A stretch of DNA of 64,000 nucleotides from Lysobacter sp. FW306-1B-D06B (GTDB lineage: Bacteria; Pseudomonadota; Gammaproteobacteria; Xanthomonadales; Xanthomonadaceae), in NCBI RefSeq assembly GCF_038446665.1, contig NZ_CP151802.1, positions 3,348,001 through 3,412,000 of the forward strand. The letters are read 5' to 3'. This document shows positions 33,952-41,890 of the stretch, one piece after another. Position 1 is the first letter of the stretch. Each line of letters begins with the position of its first letter. A model generated the notes under the pieces. That model worked only from the letters and a program-made list of their open reading frames with translations. It was not told the origin of the DNA and did not search any database. The position numbers were made by a program, and so were the translations under genes.

Positions 33952-35190
33952 GTGAGCCTTCCGACCTCGTTCCCGAAGTCCGACATCCGCGTGCTGCTGC
34001 TGGAAGGCCTTGCGCCGACCGCGGTGGAAAGTTTCCGCAACGCCGGCTACTCGAACATCCAGGTCTACGACAAATCGCTGCCGCCGGACCTGCTGCGGCA
34101 GGAGATCGCGCAGGCGCACATCGTCGGCATCCGTTCGCGCACGCACCTGGATGCGGACGTTCTGTCGCACGGGCGCCGGCTGATGGCGATCGGCGCGTTC
34201 TGCATCGGCACCAACCAGGTCGACCTGGACACCGCCGAGCTGGCCGGCATCCCGGTCTTCAACGCGCCCTACTCCAACACGCGCAGCGTCGCCGAGCTGG
34301 TGCTGGCCGAGGCGGTCATGCTGATGCGCGGCATCCCTCAGAAGAATGCGCAGTGCCACCGCGGCGGCTGGTCGAAATCCGCCGCCGGCAGCCACGAAGT
34401 GCGCGGCAAGACGCTGGGCATCGTCGGCTACGGCCACATCGGCACGCAGGTCGGCGTGATCGCTGAAGCGCTGGGCATGCAGGTGATCTTCCACGACATC
34501 GAAACCAAGCTGTCGCTCGGCAACGCGCGCATGGCGATGGGCCTGGACGACCTGCTCCAACGCAGCGACGTGGTGACGTTGCACGTGCCGGAAACACCGG
34601 CCACGCAGGGCATGTTCGGCGCGGCGCAGATCGCGAAGATGAAGCCCGGCGCGCACCTCATCAACGCCTCGCGCGGCACGGTGGTCGACATCGACGCGCT
34701 GGCGCAGGCGCTGAAGTCCGGCCATGTCGGCGGCGCGGCCGTGGACGTGTTCCCGGCCGAGCCCAAGGGCAACGCCGATCCGTTCGTCTCGCCGCTGGTG
34801 GGCCTGGACAACGTGATCCTGACGCCGCACATCGGCGGCAGCACGCTGGAGGCGCAGGACAACATCGGCCTGGAAGTGGCGGCCAAGCTGATTCGTTACA
34901 GCGACAACGGCTCCACGCTGTCGGCGGTGAACTTCCCCGAAGTCACCCTGCCCGAGCACACCGGCAGCCTTCGCCTGCTGCACATCCACCGCAACGTGCC
35001 GGGCATCCTGTCGCAGGTGAACGACGTGTTCTCGCGACTGGGCGTGAACATCGACGGCCAGTTCCTGCGCACGCACCCGAAAGTGGGCTACGTCGTCATC
35101 GACGTGACCGCCACGACCGAACAGGTCGCGCAGGTGCGCGAGGAGCTGGCGCGGATTCCGGGGACGCTGCGCACGCGGGTGTTGTACTGA
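33952..35190 (+). CDS. serA: D-3-phosphoglycerate dehydrogenase
   Basis: A 412-residue enzyme oxidising 3-phosphoglycerate to 3-phosphohydroxypyruvate, the first step of serine synthesis. The N-terminal part reads IRVLLLEGLAPTAVESFRNA. The Rossmann motif is GIVGYGHIGTQVGVIAEALG. INASRGTVVDIDAL and HIGGSTLEAQ carry active-site residues. A C-terminal ACT domain (about 340-412, LHIHRNVPGILSQVNDVFSR) suggests serine feedback inhibition, as in E. coli. GTG 33952 gives E. coli-like length. An in-frame ATG at 33874 would add 26 unconserved residues across the promoter region. Confidence 0.93.
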   Translation: MSLPTSFPKSDIRVLLLEGLAPTAVESFRNAGYSNIQVYDKSLPPDLLRQEIAQAHIVGIRSRTHLDADVLSHGRRLMAIGAFCIGTNQVDLDTAELAGIPVFNAPYSNTRSVAELVLAEAVMLMRGIPQKNAQCHRGGWSKSAAGSHEVRGKTLGIVGYGHIGTQVGVIAEALGMQVIFHDIETKLSLGNARMAMGLDDLLQRSDVVTLHVPETPATQGMFGAAQIAKMKPGAHLINASRGTVVDIDALAQALKSGHVGGAAVDVFPAEPKGNADPFVSPLVGLDNVILTPHIGGSTLEAQDNIGLEVAAKLIRYSDNGSTLSAVNFPEVTLPEHTGSLRLLHIHRNVPGILSQVNDVFSRLGVNIDGQFLRTHPKVGYVVIDVTATTEQVAQVREELARIPGTLRTRVLY

Positions 35191-35687
35191 GGCACTGGTC
35201 GTATTGGGCGGCGACGCACTGACTCGCAAGGCCTGTACTGAGACGTCACCCCGGCGAATGTCCATGCTAAGCCTGCCGCCCGGCGGGGATTCGGGCCGTC
35301 ATCGCCATGCCCTCTTGCTGGCGTTCAAGCGATTTTCCTCCGCGTTCGCTTGACCTCCAACTCCGCTGAGGGGCCGCCGCCACTCTACGTTGTGCTCTGC
35401 TCGGCTGGACCTATGCAAGAGCGAAAACTTCGTGTCCAATCCGGCGCATCGGGGAACAACAAGAGCCCGGGAGGCCAACGTGGCAGGGATGCCGTACCTA
35501 CGCGAGCGCGTGGCGGGTCGTCGCCGTCGACAGTCGCTAACCGAACTGCTTACAAGCAAAGCCGCACTGTTTTCCGTGCCTGCGATAAACGCTGAGACAC
35601 ACCTTGACTGCCGAGCGAATCCTTCCGGAGGGCTGGTTTCGCCTCCGCCATTTGCTTGGCCCAACCAGCCAGAGACCCCTCCTAGCT
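35191..35687. other. 497-bp stretch between serA and the RHS island without a recognisable gene
   Basis: No RNA, repeat or family-like frame is seen. Composition becomes less GC-rich towards the right, marking the edge of the accessory island. Short frames on both strands lack RBS and conserved features. Confidence 0.4.
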
Positions 35688-36230
35688 ATGAACGCAACGC
35701 AGAAGGCCGCCCTGATCCTACTTGCAGGCACGGCCGCAACGTCGATACCGGCCGATGCCTGGGCGTGCTCGGTGGACGTGATCGCCTTCGGCTCCCCGCT
35801 CAGCTATCTCTACCAGGCGGAATGCCCAAGCAGGGATGCGGCAAATGCGGGATGCGCTGCCATTGAAGCGGCGCATGGGTATCCACCGATCCATTGCGGA
35901 TGGACAGAACAGTCGGAAGGGAACCAGCTGTACGGCTACTCGTGGGGTGGTTGGTTCTGGGACCAGAAAGACGTGAAGGTAAACGACCTGACCACGTACC
36001 AGTACTACGCATCCAATCACCCGGAATGCTCCACATCGCCGACGACCTGCGCATGGCGCCAAGGCGACTTGTGGAAGATCACGAATGCAGCGGGGCAAGT
36101 GGTCGAGACATTGCGATATGACGGCGCGGGGCGGGCGCTATCAACAAAGGACAGCAATGGAGTGATCACCGATTTTGCCTACGATCCCCGTGGGCGGCTG
36201 ACGGGCCGTACTACTCGCGCAGCGAATTGA
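35688..36230 (+). pseudogene. 5' fragment of an RHS/YD-repeat gene
   Basis: A 180-residue frame. It has a signal peptide-like start (MNATQKAALILLAGTAATSI, cleavage near ADA-WA), a Cys-containing domain (ECPSRDAANAGCAAIEAAHG), and then YD repeats (LRYDGAGRALSTKDSNG, DFAYDPRGRLTGRT). It stops at TGA 36228. The frame resumes with more YD repeats after two in-frame stops (36228, 36261) in the same phase. So it looks like the front of one long RHS gene that has lost internal repeats. Composition is less GC-rich than its flanks. Confidence 0.65.
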
Positions 36231-36284
36231 GTCTGGAGTTCAAGTAATGACAAGGACATGTGACGGGGCGCGGACCCGAAGGGG

Positions 36285-38213
36285 TTGAGCACCAAGTACC
36301 AGCACAACGCATTTGGCGAACTGGTGAGGCTCGAAAGCCCTGATACAGGAGTGTCAGCCTTTGCATACGATGCGGCGGGAAATCGTACAGGCATACTCGA
36401 CGCCAGAGGGCAGTTGAGTACCGTTGCGTACGATGGTCTCAATCGCCCGATCAGCGTTTCATACTCCGATCCTATCCTCAACGTTACTTACGCGTACGAC
36501 ACGGTACAGCCAGACTGTGCGGCCTCGGAGTCGTTCTCGGTAGGTCGACTCAGCCGAATTACGGATAGCAGCGGCGAGACCCGATATTGCTATGACCGAT
36601 TTGGAAATCCGGTCCGTAAAGTGCAGGTCAGTAATGGGCAGACATTTACACTGCTTTTTTCATACACAAAGGCAGGTCGGCTATCAACAGCGGAGTATCC
36701 GGATGGCCTGGTAGTGGACTACGTCCGTGATGGACTGGGGCGCGCGATCGAGATTGGCATCACTCCGATAGGGAGCGCGCGTCAAGTACTACTCACCGGA
36801 GCGAGGCATCACCCGTTCGGTCCTATTGCCGGCTGGACGTTTACCAATGGCCGCACTATGAGTCGCACTTTAGATCTGGATTATCGCCAGAGAACGATAC
36901 GAAGTGAAGGCTCTGGGGCAGGAGGACTGGACCTAGGATTCGGCTGGGATGCGGTGGGCAACCTGGTCACTCTTCAAGCCAGTAGCTTTGCGCTACCACC
37001 GAGAGTTTCGTTTGGCTACGACGCATTGCACAGGCTGACCACCTTCAAAGATGGCCCAACCGGCACAGTCATCGAGTCATACAGCTACGATGCCGCCGGC
37101 AATCGCACAAGCTTCACCAATGCAGGAGGGGCGCAACCTTACGCGTACCCATCGGACAGCCATCGTCTCGGCGCCATAGGTGCGGCCGCGCGCGCTTACG
37201 ATCCGGCGGGCAACATCACGTCTATCGGTGGCGAGTCGCGGGAATATACCTATGATGCCGCCGGGCGCATGCAGACAGTGAAACGTGATAATGCCGTCGC
37301 AATGCAGTACGCCTACAACGGCCTGGGCGAGCAGGTGCGCAGGCACGTTGAGGGCAAAAGCACTTACTTCGTATATGACCGAAACGGCCAACTGCTCGGT
37401 GAATATGGCAGCACCGGTAGCCCCGTGCAACAGTACATTTGGCTCGACGGCTTGCCGATCGGCGTGATGACTGGCGGCCGGACTTACTATATTGAAGCTG
37501 ACCATCTACGCACACCGCGAGCAGTGATCGACCCGGAACGCGATCGGGCGGTATGGACTTGGGACCTCAGCAGCGAGGCCTTCGGCCACAGCTACCCGTC
37601 ACAGGATCCCGACGCTGACGGCATCTCCTTCACCCTGGATCTGCGCTTTCCAGGGCAACGTTACGACGCAGCGAGCGGAGTCAACTACAACTACCTTCGT
37701 GACTACGAGCCTGAATCTGGTCGCTATATCCAGAGTGATCCGATTGGACTGAGAGGCGGAATCAGCACGTATGCCTATGTCTTTGGCAACCCGCTCTCTC
37801 AAGTTGATCCCGCGGGGTTGGCACGCCAGAAAGACCCGAATGGCCAAGAGTGCATGGCGCTCAAGCAGAAGATTGAGAACATTCGAAAGGACATTGACAA
37901 GCGACGTTACGAACACGGGGAAAATCCCCTGGGACTGCCTGAGAAAGCTTGGCCAGGCTCCAAGCCGCGCGAATCCAGAGAAGGGCACATGGGTTTGATC
38001 GAGGATCTCGAGAGTCGCCTAATTGAGCTTGAGGCCAAATATGCATCGGAATGTGGAGGGGGCCAAAAGAAAGAATGTCCCGTTCCCGAAACGAGTCCCG
38101 AGACGCGCTTGTCGCCAAGCGACGTGGAAATGACTCCAGGTTCGAAGGCGGCCGCTGTCGGAACAGTGGTCTCTCTTGCATTGCTTCTTCTATGGAGCAC
38201 GGTGTCGCCATGA
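36285..38213 (+). CDS. RHS repeat-associated core protein with variable C-terminal tip
   Basis: 642 codons of YD repeats (AFAYDAAGNRTGILDARG, SYSYDAAGNRTSFTNAGG, EYTYDAAGRMQTVKRDNA). They end in the RHS core FPGQRYDAASGVNYNYLRDY followed by QSDPIGLRGG and DPAGLA. The tip of ~130 residues has paired Cys (QECMALKQKI; KYASECGGGQKKEC), charged helices and a C-terminal transmembrane-like AAAVGTVVSLALLLLWSTV. No nuclease or deaminase motif is recognised. The only in-frame start is TTG 36285 without an RBS, so it may be expressed only after recombination, or be a decayed cassette. The stop overlaps the next gene by 4 bp (ATGA), as in toxin-immunity pairs. Confidence 0.75.
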   Translation: MSTKYQHNAFGELVRLESPDTGVSAFAYDAAGNRTGILDARGQLSTVAYDGLNRPISVSYSDPILNVTYAYDTVQPDCAASESFSVGRLSRITDSSGETRYCYDRFGNPVRKVQVSNGQTFTLLFSYTKAGRLSTAEYPDGLVVDYVRDGLGRAIEIGITPIGSARQVLLTGARHHPFGPIAGWTFTNGRTMSRTLDLDYRQRTIRSEGSGAGGLDLGFGWDAVGNLVTLQASSFALPPRVSFGYDALHRLTTFKDGPTGTVIESYSYDAAGNRTSFTNAGGAQPYAYPSDSHRLGAIGAAARAYDPAGNITSIGGESREYTYDAAGRMQTVKRDNAVAMQYAYNGLGEQVRRHVEGKSTYFVYDRNGQLLGEYGSTGSPVQQYIWLDGLPIGVMTGGRTYYIEADHLRTPRAVIDPERDRAVWTWDLSSEAFGHSYPSQDPDADGISFTLDLRFPGQRYDAASGVNYNYLRDYEPESGRYIQSDPIGLRGGISTYAYVFGNPLSQVDPAGLARQKDPNGQECMALKQKIENIRKDIDKRRYEHGENPLGLPEKAWPGSKPRESREGHMGLIEDLESRLIELEAKYASECGGGQKKECPVPETSPETRLSPSDVEMTPGSKAAAVGTVVSLALLLLWSTVSP

Positions 38214-38659
38214 TCATAAGAAATTTGGCTGGTGTGACCCTTCTGGAAATTCCAGAGGATTGCAAGCTAGAGAATCTGAATCTGCCCAATGCGGATTTGG
38301 CGCAGGCAGACCTTGAAGGCATGGACCTTTCTTTCGCTAATCTTGAGTCCGCAAATTTGGATGGGGCCGACCTGTATTGGGCCATCCTCTATTCGGCAAA
38401 CCTGACGCGCGCAAATCTGGAAAATGCGCTTCTTTGCGGGGCCGACCTGAAGCGTGCATGCCTTAGATGGGCCAATCTGAAGAACGCGAATCTGTCGCGA
38501 GACAACTTGGGTGGCGCTACCAATCTTTCTGGCGCCGACCTTCGAGATGCATTGATTGAAGGATGCGACTTTAGTGGTGCCGAATATTCAACGAAAACCC
38601 AATTTCCACTCGGGTTTACGCCCGCCAGATATGGCATGACCCTGGTTGCCGAAAAGTAG
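38210..38659 (+). CDS. Pentapeptide-repeat protein, candidate RHS immunity partner
   Basis: A 149-residue protein. About residues 20-130 are A(D/N)LxX pentapeptide repeats: LNLPNADLAQADLEGMDLS, ANLESANLDGADLYWAIL, ANLTRANLENALLCGADL. These predict a right-handed quadrilateral beta-helix. The N-terminus is MIIRNLAGVTLLEIPED, with no signal peptide. ATG 38210 overlaps the RHS stop (ATGA), so the two are translationally coupled. AT-richer than the core genome. Known pentapeptide proteins such as Qnr and McbG protect DNA gyrase, but gyrase protection here is speculation. Confidence 0.85.
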   Translation: MIIRNLAGVTLLEIPEDCKLENLNLPNADLAQADLEGMDLSFANLESANLDGADLYWAILYSANLTRANLENALLCGADLKRACLRWANLKNANLSRDNLGGATNLSGADLRDALIEGCDFSGAEYSTKTQFPLGFTPARYGMTLVAEK

Positions 38660-39038
38660 AGGCGGGCCCGCCGAGCGCACTCATCATGGCCCGGGCGTAG
38701 GAGCCTAGTTCGTCGACGACAACTGCGGTGCGGCGTAGCGGGTGGAGACGGTGGTCTAGTTGCCGCGGCTACCATGGGTTGGCGGGTGGCGCTACGGTGT
38801 GCCAACGGAATGGCGAAGCCACTCAGCAGGGATAGAAGCCGCAGTTTAGGCCCGCACAGTAAACAGGCCTAAGTGTCTCTCAGCGATAACGTCAGAGCAT
38901 AAAGCCGAGCGATTCCCCGGGTGCGGCCTTCGGCCTTACTCGGGCTACGCGAGCGAGGTGGGTCGCGAGAGGAAACGCGCTCCGCCCGTCCGGTTCGAAG
39001 CGTCGCCAGCGGGGCTCCGAGGGCGGAAGTCCGAGCAG
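38660..39038. other. Non-coding stretch at the end of the RHS island
   Basis: No gene recognised. A CGGCCTTCGGCC hairpin lies near 38923. From about 38950 GC content rises again and CTCGG/CCGAG motifs begin, merging into the tandem array that follows. Confidence 0.4.
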
Positions 39039-39353
39039 GTGTTCTCGGCGTTCCAATCGAATGCGCTCGGGAGTCCGAGCCGGGCGCTGCGCGCGTCGGG
39101 AAAGATGCTTCGTGCGCCAGGCACGACAGCTCGGCCTACCGAGCCTTGAGCTCGGTGCGCCGAGCAGAAGGCTCGGCACGCGAAGCTCGGAGCTCCGCGT
39201 TCCGGGTTCGCCTTTCGATGCGCCGGGCAAGGCGCGCGGCCTTTCGGGCATGAGGAACTGGCGTTCCGAGCTCTGGGATCGACGGGTCGGGCTTCGGACA
39301 TCGTGTGCCGAGCGCACTGGGCCGTGTACCGGGCTCGCAGGTTCGGGCGCTGG
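39039..39353. repeat. Degenerate tandem array with 21-bp period
   Basis: About fifteen consecutive units of 21 bp can be cut without gaps from 39039 to 39353. Examples are acgacagctcggcctaccga (39123, first 20), ccttgagctcggtgcgccga (39144), cagaaggctcggcacgcgaa (39165), ttcgcctttcgatgcgccgg (39207). The shared core is GCTCGG then six to eight bases then CCGAG/CCGGG. Copies are diverged. Weaker related units may extend left to about 38990. Not a CRISPR: there are no invariant repeats and no spacers. Confidence 0.65.
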
Positions 39354-39358
39354 ACTAA

Positions 39359-39391
39359 CGTCCCTGGATTCCCGCCTTCGCGGGAATGACG
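39359..39391. repeat. Single REP-like hairpin
   Basis: CTGGATTCCCGCCTTCGCGG leads into GAATGACGGG. It lies between the tandem array and the 3' end of the minus-strand NUDIX gene. Confidence 0.7.
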
Positions 39392-39422
39392 GGCTTGGTG
39401 ATCGGAACCGAGGATCGGAACC

Positions 39423-40019
39423 TCAGCGTGCCCCGCGCTCCATCCACTTGCGCGCCATGCGCAACATCGACTCATCGCTGGCCGGATCGGCCAGGATCTC
39501 CGCGATCGGCCGCCAGGCCAGGTCGTGCGATTCCTCGCTGACGACGTAGTCCTCGCCGCCTTCGGCGTGCACGACGTAGCGTACGTCCCAGTGCCAGTGG
39601 CCCGGGACGTCGCCGCGCTCGGGAATCCAGTGGCGGTCCAGGTCGAACATCTCCGGTTCCACGCGCAGGCCCGTCAGGCCGGACTCCTCTTCCGCCTCGC
39701 GCAGCGCGACGCGCGACAGGTCGCGGTCGCCGTCGGCGTGGCCACCCAACTGCAGCCAGCGCTCCAGCTTGCGGTGATGGGTGAGCAGCGCGCGCGTGCC
39801 GCTGCGATCGACCAGCCAGCTCGACGCGGTGAAGTGGCCGGACAGATGAATGCGTTCGAACACGGTCTGCGCCGAATCCAGGAACTGCGCGAACGAGCGC
39901 GCGACCTCGGCCTCGCCGGGCCACGTCTTCGCGTAACGCCCGAGTGCGTCGCGCAACGTCGCGACCTGTGCGGAAAGTTCCGGTCCGGAAGACGTGATGT
40001 TCAACGGCATGACCTGCAT
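39423..40019 (-). CDS. NUDIX hydrolase
   Basis: A 198-residue NUDIX-fold protein. The Nudix helix reads GHADGDRDLSRVALREAEEE followed by SGL: REAEEESGL is intact (metal-binding EE). The first Glu of the GX5EX7REUXEEXGU pattern is replaced by Arg. An N-terminal ~45-residue helical extension precedes HHRKLERWLQLGGH. It probably hydrolyses a nucleoside diphosphate derivative; substrate cannot be predicted. ATG 40019. It ends near the REP hairpin. Confidence 0.85.
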   Translation of the reverse strand: MQVMPLNITSSGPELSAQVATLRDALGRYAKTWPGEAEVARSFAQFLDSAQTVFERIHLSGHFTASSWLVDRSGTRALLTHHRKLERWLQLGGHADGDRDLSRVALREAEEESGLTGLRVEPEMFDLDRHWIPERGDVPGHWHWDVRYVVHAEGGEDYVVSEESHDLAWRPIAEILADPASDESMLRMARKWMERGAR

Positions 40020-40318
40020 CTGCGGCGCGACAGTTTACGTCGCCGACGGGGCCGGACTGCGACCTGCCGGGCAGTTCCGGTCGCTGCACGGCCGTGGCGA
40101 CGCCACCTCGCCACAGCTCCGCGCGGCACCGGTGTTCCGCTGCGCTTGAACCCGCATGACACCGTGGCGCGGGGGCTACAAGAAGTTGTCCAGCCCTGTG
40201 ACCCAACGCGCTTGCCGCTGCTTTCCCGCGTGGGTTAAGGTGGCCCGCCCCCCACGGCCCTATCGCTCCATCGCCCGGCCTGAACGGGCGGAAGATCACA
40301 CATTCCCAGGGGAATCCG
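40020..40318. other. 299-bp divergent intergenic region
   Basis: It separates the NUDIX gene and the first permease and must hold both promoters. No clear -35/-10 pair, repeat or RNA element is recognised. AGGGGAAT at 40308 serves as RBS for the permease. Confidence 0.4.
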
Positions 40319-41791
40319 ATGTTCAAAAACCTGTTCCTCACCAAGCCGGTCGAGCCCGCCGGTCACGTCGATGCGGGCGAGCCCGTTGAAGGCAGCCTCC
40401 AGGGCGAGGCCACCCTCAAGCGGTCTCTCACGGCCACGCAGTTGGTGATGCTGGGCATCGGTGCCGTCATCGGCGCGGGCATCTTCGTCCTCTCCGGACA
40501 CGCCGCCGCCGAACACGCGGGCCCGGCGATCGTGCTGAGCTTCGTCATCGCCGGCTTCGCCTGTGCGCTGGCGGGCCTGTGCTACGCCGAGTTCGCTTCG
40601 ATGCTGCCGGTCTCGGGCAGCGCCTACTCCTATTCCTATGCCACGCTCGGCGAGTTCGTCGCCTGGTTCATCGGCTGGAACCTGGTGCTGGAATACATGT
40701 TCGCCGCCTCCACCGTCGCGGTGGGCTGGTCGGGTTACCTCAACAGTCTGCTGAGCACCTTCGGCATGGCGCTGCCCGCGTCGCTCGCGGCGGCACCGCT
40801 GAACGTGGTCGACGGCAGCATCGTCTACACCGGTGGCCTCATCAATCTGCCGGCCGTGGCGATCATCGCCGCCATCAGCGGCCTGTGCTACGTGGGCATC
40901 ACCCAGTCGGCCTTCGTCAACTCGATCATCGTCGCCATCAAGGTGTTCGTGATCGTGTTGTTCGTCGCCTTCGCCGCCAAGTACATCAACCCGGACAACT
41001 GGGTGCCGTTCATTCCGGAGAACCAGGGTCCGGGCCGCTACGGCATCGACGGCATCATCCGCGGCGCCTCGGTGGTGTTCTTCGCCTACATCGGCTTCGA
41101 CGCGGTCTCCACCGCGGCCGGTGAAGCCAAGAACCCGCAGCGCGACATGCCCATCGGCATCCTCGGCTCACTGGTCATCTGCACCATCATCTACATCATC
41201 GTCGCGCTGGTGCTGACGGGCCTGCTGCCGTATCCGCAGCTGAGCACGCCCAAGCCGGTCGCCACGGCGCTGGAAGCGTACCCGGCCCTGGCGTGGCTCA
41301 AGCACATCGTCGAAATCGGCGCCATCGCCGGCCTGAGCTCGGTGATCCTGGTGATGCTGATGGGCCAGCCGCGCATCTTCTACTCGATGTCGAAGGACGG
41401 CCTGCTGCCGAAGGTCTTCGCCAAGGTCCACCCGAAGTTCCAGACGCCGTACATCGGCACGATCATCGTCGGCATCTTCGCCGCGCTGCTGGCCGGCTTC
41501 CTGCCGATCGGCCTGCTCGGCGAACTGGTCTCGATGGGCACGCTGCTGGCCTTCGCCACGGTGTCGATCGGCGTGCTGGTGCTGCGCAAGAGCCGCCCGG
41601 ACCTGCCGCGTCCGTTCCGCGTGCCGGCTGCCGCGATCATCTGCCCGCTCGGTGCGGCCGCGTGTCTGTACCTGTTCTGGAAGCCGTTCTCCGAGCATTG
41701 GCCGCTGATGACCGGCTGGACCGCGATCGGCCTGCTGATCTACTTCACCTACGGCTATCGCAACAGCAAGGTCCGCAAGAACTTGCGCTGA
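40319..41791 (+). CDS. APC-family amino acid permease (first of tandem pair)
   Basis: A 490-residue inner-membrane transporter of the amino acid-polyamine-cation superfamily, with about 12 hydrophobic helices. TM1 carries the broken-helix motif IGAVIGAGIFVLSGHAAAEH. TM3 has PVSGSAYSYSYATLGE, TM6 FFAYIGFDAVSTAAGEAKNP, and the TM8 region GQPRIFYSMSKDGLLP. These match cationic/neutral amino acid permeases (YfnA/CAT-like). An N-terminal ~35-residue cytoplasmic tail precedes TM1. Good RBS AGGGG lies ahead of ATG 40319. Substrate unknown. Confidence 0.92.
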   Translation: MFKNLFLTKPVEPAGHVDAGEPVEGSLQGEATLKRSLTATQLVMLGIGAVIGAGIFVLSGHAAAEHAGPAIVLSFVIAGFACALAGLCYAEFASMLPVSGSAYSYSYATLGEFVAWFIGWNLVLEYMFAASTVAVGWSGYLNSLLSTFGMALPASLAAAPLNVVDGSIVYTGGLINLPAVAIIAAISGLCYVGITQSAFVNSIIVAIKVFVIVLFVAFAAKYINPDNWVPFIPENQGPGRYGIDGIIRGASVVFFAYIGFDAVSTAAGEAKNPQRDMPIGILGSLVICTIIYIIVALVLTGLLPYPQLSTPKPVATALEAYPALAWLKHIVEIGAIAGLSSVILVMLMGQPRIFYSMSKDGLLPKVFAKVHPKFQTPYIGTIIVGIFAALLAGFLPIGLLGELVSMGTLLAFATVSIGVLVLRKSRPDLPRPFRVPAAAIICPLGAAACLYLFWKPFSEHWPLMTGWTAIGLLIYFTYGYRNSKVRKNLR

Positions 41792-41806
41792 TCGCTGATT
41801 CACCCC

Positions 41807-41840
41807 AAGGCCGGCGGTTTCCCCGCCGGCCTTGTTCGTT
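41807..41840 (+). terminator. Terminator between tandem permeases
   Basis: The 11-bp stem AAGGCCGGCGG / CCGCCGGCCTT (41807-41817, 41823-41833) is followed by GTTCGTT. The T-tract is imperfect, but the stem is strong. Confidence 0.8.
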
Positions 41841-41890
41841 ACAGCCATGCCATTCAATGCCGGCCGCGCGCCGGCACCGGGGACAACGCG

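Noticed and set aside
36285..38213. Known nuclease or deaminase toxin domain in the RHS tip
   Set aside because: No HNH, HxxE, DxD or zinc-deaminase motif is visible after the core boundary, so no toxin family is named.
39039..39353. CRISPR array
   Set aside because: The 21-bp units are adjacent, diverged and without spacers; no cas genes occur in the window.
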